DNA from: Clostridia bacterium
Lineage (GTDB): Bacteria; Bacillota; Clostridia; Oscillospirales; Acutalibacteraceae
DNA: 5,691 nucleotides
Assembly: GCA_017519685.1 (NCBI GenBank)
Contig: JAFWRV010000388.1
Coordinates: 1 to 5,691 of the forward strand
Direction: 5' to 3'
The position numbers and the translations under genes were made by a program. The stretch's first letter is position 1, and each line of letters begins with the position of its first letter. This document shows positions 5,101 to 5,691 of the stretch, one piece after another. The notes under the pieces are model-generated. The model saw only the letters and a program-made list of their open reading frames with translations. It was not told the DNA's origin and did not search any database.

Positions 5101-5691
5101 ATCGCTGATATACTCGATGGGCTCAACTGTGTCGCCGTAATTCATATTGTATGAATCATAGAGCTTGGTTGTGCCGTCGATTGTTACATAATAGTTGACT
5201 GTTACAGCGCCCTTGCGGTAGATAGCAAACACTTCAATGTCGCCTGTAACGGGAGTGGGAACTGCCGAGCCCTGGTTGTAGAGAGTTACATAAGTTCCGC
5301 TTCCGTCCGCCTCAGTATTCCAGCCCGCGAAATTATAACCGTATTTAACGGGATCGGTGTCGTAAGCGGGAATGATTGAGCCGTAATCAAGCTCCTTTGT
5401 TTTGATTGTTTCATCATCTTCAAACGCGCCGGTGTTTGCGTTATAAGTTACGGTATGGGTATCGATTGCCCATACATAGTACCATGTGCGGTTGGTCGCT
5501 GTTGTAAAGTCGGGTAATTCGGGAGTGGTGTTTCCGGTAGCTGCGTCGATGAAGTAAATGCTGTCGGAGAGTTCTTCAACCTCTTCGGGAGCAATCCTGG
5601 TCATCGAGTAACCGATTACATGATAACCGGTCTGCGCGGGCATCTCATCGGGAACTATGATTGTTTCGTCATAAGTTTCTCCCTCAACAAC
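2173..5691 (-). CDS. Dockerin-containing InlB B-repeat surface protein, N-terminus outside window
   Basis: The open frame runs through the right edge. Sixteen codons precede the first in-window ATG (5643) and read as repeat sequence (YDETIIVPDE), so that ATG is internal and no start is visible. The visible 1172 residues comprise a partial module (1-74), repeats R1-R12 (75-980), a linker module (981-1101) and a type I dockerin (1102-1172). The repeats belong to the Listeria-Bacteroides/InlB B family (beta-grasp-like). Typical signatures are GYxFxGW in the middle and MPAxxLTxxAxW at the end, followed by YTVTY-type strands. The protein is very acidic, and the only cysteine I see is in the dockerin, which suits an extracellular filament-like protein. 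It has no sortase motif or C-terminal membrane segment; attachment is expected through dockerin-cohesin binding to a scaffoldin. A catalytic or adhesive domain may lie upstream of the window. The visible part shows no enzyme active site. Confidence 0.93.
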   Translation of the reverse strand, partial: VVEGETYDETIIVPDEMPAQTGYHVIGYSMTRIAPEEVEELSDSIYFIDAATGNTTPELPDFTTATNRTWYYVWAIDTHTVTYNANTGAFEDDETIKTKELDYGSIIPAYDTDPVKYGYNFAGWNTEADGSGTYVTLYNQGSAVPTPVTGDIEVFAIYRKGAVTVNYYVTIDGTTKLYDSYNMNYGDTVEPIEYISDEYTVTWYTDQAMTAELPAAGFEITSTDTINIYGAISGKSYTATFTLGLGDGEGAEWPEGTTVNADNAVEKTFVYEENIVAPVPTWEGHRFLGYSPDVGTMPAADVTFEALWTENEYVIHYITDGTEYEVIPVYLNGELDTPEDPEKTGYTFAEWKYYTDSALQTAFTGTAMPARDLYADAVWDINTYEITYVAGEGAELGADTETPKAFDYNATITVPENNPTKPGYAFTGWRYTDADNNVYTGTTMPAYNLTATAKWGVLFTTYNYYITTDGGDRLVETASVPYGSTYVISSYSDDTVSVTQWIATVNGETVIYNTGDEITVGTTGNIVLTGVNDTAEYTATFTLGTGASAGAEWAEGTVTTDAGTVEQTYVAGAKINAPVPTWTGHQFVGYAPEAESMPAADTTYEAVWVTDELTVTYMVDGAEYEKSVVSVGDALSAELPEDPEKEGHEFVGWDYYDADDNEYSGALMPNYNLIAIAQFDVLKYTLTWAYTVPGETEETKVVYDGADGHKDQVYYGTVLEEVEKPVVDEVEGYVFTWDAFDETMPAEDYTIHGTFTIQQYTLTWTYTVPGADEATVKSDDIDYATAITGYKPDVTPVEGYEFNWYEDAEGTTEYDFETNGTMPAQALTVYGVFKIKSHNLIWSYVDPATNETVETAPESVEYGTELAPLAPEVTITGYDFTWNYNGVTTMPDDDLTIYGTTNKQSFTVTYVKGDGVWSDDDTENKEFTVIFEADEVPVPVEELSREYYTFGGWINEADENKAPTDYATMPAKNLTFTAVWNRIEVKLVPNGSSSTAMIERDGVVETYNEFGAGDATPYGVTSIIEPTATRTETEDFSRWFVYGLSEGLTEEQLRAAVTVQGDGEFTVAPITTGSIGTGAVITVTDRVTGKVVEQFYVVIFGDVDGDSVARSADTGEVRDEIADSTWAGEGLYCKVKAADLDGSGNITGNDVSRLKSAVRNVKEIDQITGLAK
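2176..2388 (-). other. Type I dockerin domain (C-terminal 71 residues of the repeat protein)
   Basis: Two 12-residue calcium-binding loops are present: DVDGDSVARSAD and, 25 residues later, DLDGSGNITGND. Each has acidic residues at positions 1, 3 and 12 (and at 5 in loop one) and is followed by a helix (TGEVRDEIADS; VSRLKSAVRN). This is the canonical dockerin arrangement of two EF-hand-like segments in which calcium orders the cohesin-binding surface. Position 9 of loop one is Arg rather than the common Asn/Asp, and the putative recognition pairs at positions 10-11 differ (SA and GN). The two faces may therefore not be interchangeable. The FGD-V/N-DGD entry, after a strand ending YVVIFGD, is typical of dockerins in gut Clostridia. 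Confidence 0.9.
2389..2751 (-). other. Linker module between the B-repeats and the dockerin
   Basis: This stretch of 121 residues does not match the B-repeat pattern. It begins NRIEVKLVPNGSSS, contains a segment SRWFVYGLSEGLTEEQLRAAV and ends with beta strands (GTGAVITVTD, KVVEQFYVVIF) that run directly into the dockerin. A GT-G-x-I-x-V-x-D...Y-x-VVIFGD strand pair before the first calcium loop is common in dockerin proteins of Ruminococcus-like bacteria. It may stabilise or present the dockerin much as X modules do; that role is inferred. Confidence 0.6.
3655..4326 (-). repeat. Second copy of a three-module superrepeat (R6-R8)
   Basis: R6, R7 and R8 repeat the order and sequence types of R2, R3 and R4 (4555-5214). 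R7 aligns with R3 without gaps over 75 residues, with 42 identities by my count, including YTATFTLG, GAEW and APVPTW. R8 and R4 are both 71 residues and share EDPEK-(T/E)-G. The offset is exactly 900 bases for R3/R7 and for R4/R8, and 888 for R2/R6. This indicates duplication of a multi-module block rather than of single repeats. Confidence 0.85.
4555..5214 (-). repeat. First copy of the three-module superrepeat (R2-R4)
   Basis: This block consists of the divergent R2 module (VNYYVTIDGTTKLY), R3 (YTATFTLGLGDGEGAEW) and R4 (EDPEKTGYTFAEW). It is separated from its copy (R6-R8) by R5 (4327-4554). The end of R5 resembles the end of R8 (DADNNVYTG... MPAYNLTATA against DADDNEYSG... MPNYNLIAIA). 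The original unit may therefore have been four modules long, with later recombination. Confidence 0.85.

Larger units (their letters stand above)
2752..5469 (-). repeat. Array of about twelve InlB B-type protein repeats
   Basis: Repeat limits, in translation order, are R1 5469-5215, R2 5214-4993, R3 4992-4768, R4 4767-4555, R5 4554-4327, R6 4326-4093, R7 4092-3868, R8 3867-3655, R9 3654-3427, R10 3426-3193, R11 3192-2989 and R12 2988-2752. Lengths are 68-85 residues. Most end with MPA(A/E/Y/K)(D/N)(L/Y/T)T followed by an aromatic. At DNA level this appears as the recurring plus-strand word GCGGGCATTG. R2 and R6 lack the MPA box and form a divergent subtype. R9-R11 share a YTLTW(A/T)YTVPG-type first strand. 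I placed the boundaries by eye and they may shift by a few residues. Confidence 0.85.

Noticed and set aside
2173..5469. The regular repeats as a CRISPR array
   Set aside because: The period is over 200 bases, the copies are divergent and one open reading frame runs throughout, so these are protein-coding module repeats.
5641..5643. ATG at 5643 as the start of the large gene
   Set aside because: The frame stays open to the edge, and the preceding codons read as repeat sequence leading into the MPA box. There is no ribosome binding site and no signal peptide after the ATG.

Overview
The window looks like chromosomal DNA of a Gram-positive anaerobe of the Clostridia, most likely an Oscillospirales/Ruminococcaceae-type gut or rumen bacterium. 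This assignment is an inference. It rests on a dockerin-tailed surface protein built from Listeria-Bacteroides (InlB B) repeats, a strong GGAGG ribosome binding site, sigma-A-type promoters and a base composition of roughly half GC. All recognised genes are on the minus strand, so transcription runs from the right edge to the left edge.

Layout in transcription order. (1) From the right edge to 2173 lies the 3' part (1172 codons) of a giant secreted, acidic repeat protein. It has a partial N-terminal module, about twelve beta-grasp-like repeats of 68-85 residues, a linker module and a C-terminal type I dockerin. Its start and any catalytic domain lie beyond the right edge. (2) The 397-base gap 1777-2172 holds a GAAA-tetraloop hairpin just after the stop codon. 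It also holds a compact 280-bp element (1843-2122) bounded by 23-bp inverted repeats that match at 22 of 23 positions and filled with further hairpins, and then a good extended -10 promoter. (3) That promoter drives a two-gene unit: a 365-aa phosphodiester glycosidase (NAGPA-like) family protein without a signal peptide and, 12 bases later, a 169-aa membrane-anchored protein of unknown function. (4) A near-consensus promoter then drives a tRNA-Ser(UGA) gene whose 3' end is cut off by the left edge.

The repeat protein probably acts outside the cell, docked non-covalently to a cohesin-bearing scaffold through its dockerin. Nothing in the window shows that the glycosidase pair works with it. The intergenic element separates the two transcription units, and its left arm ends 9 bases from the -35 box of the glycosidase promoter.

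The most noteworthy items are this 280-bp MITE-like element and the higher-order duplication inside the repeat protein, a three-module block copied at a 900-bp period. The third is the pairing of a leaderless glycosidase-family protein with a small membrane protein. No complete new defence or metabolic system is visible.
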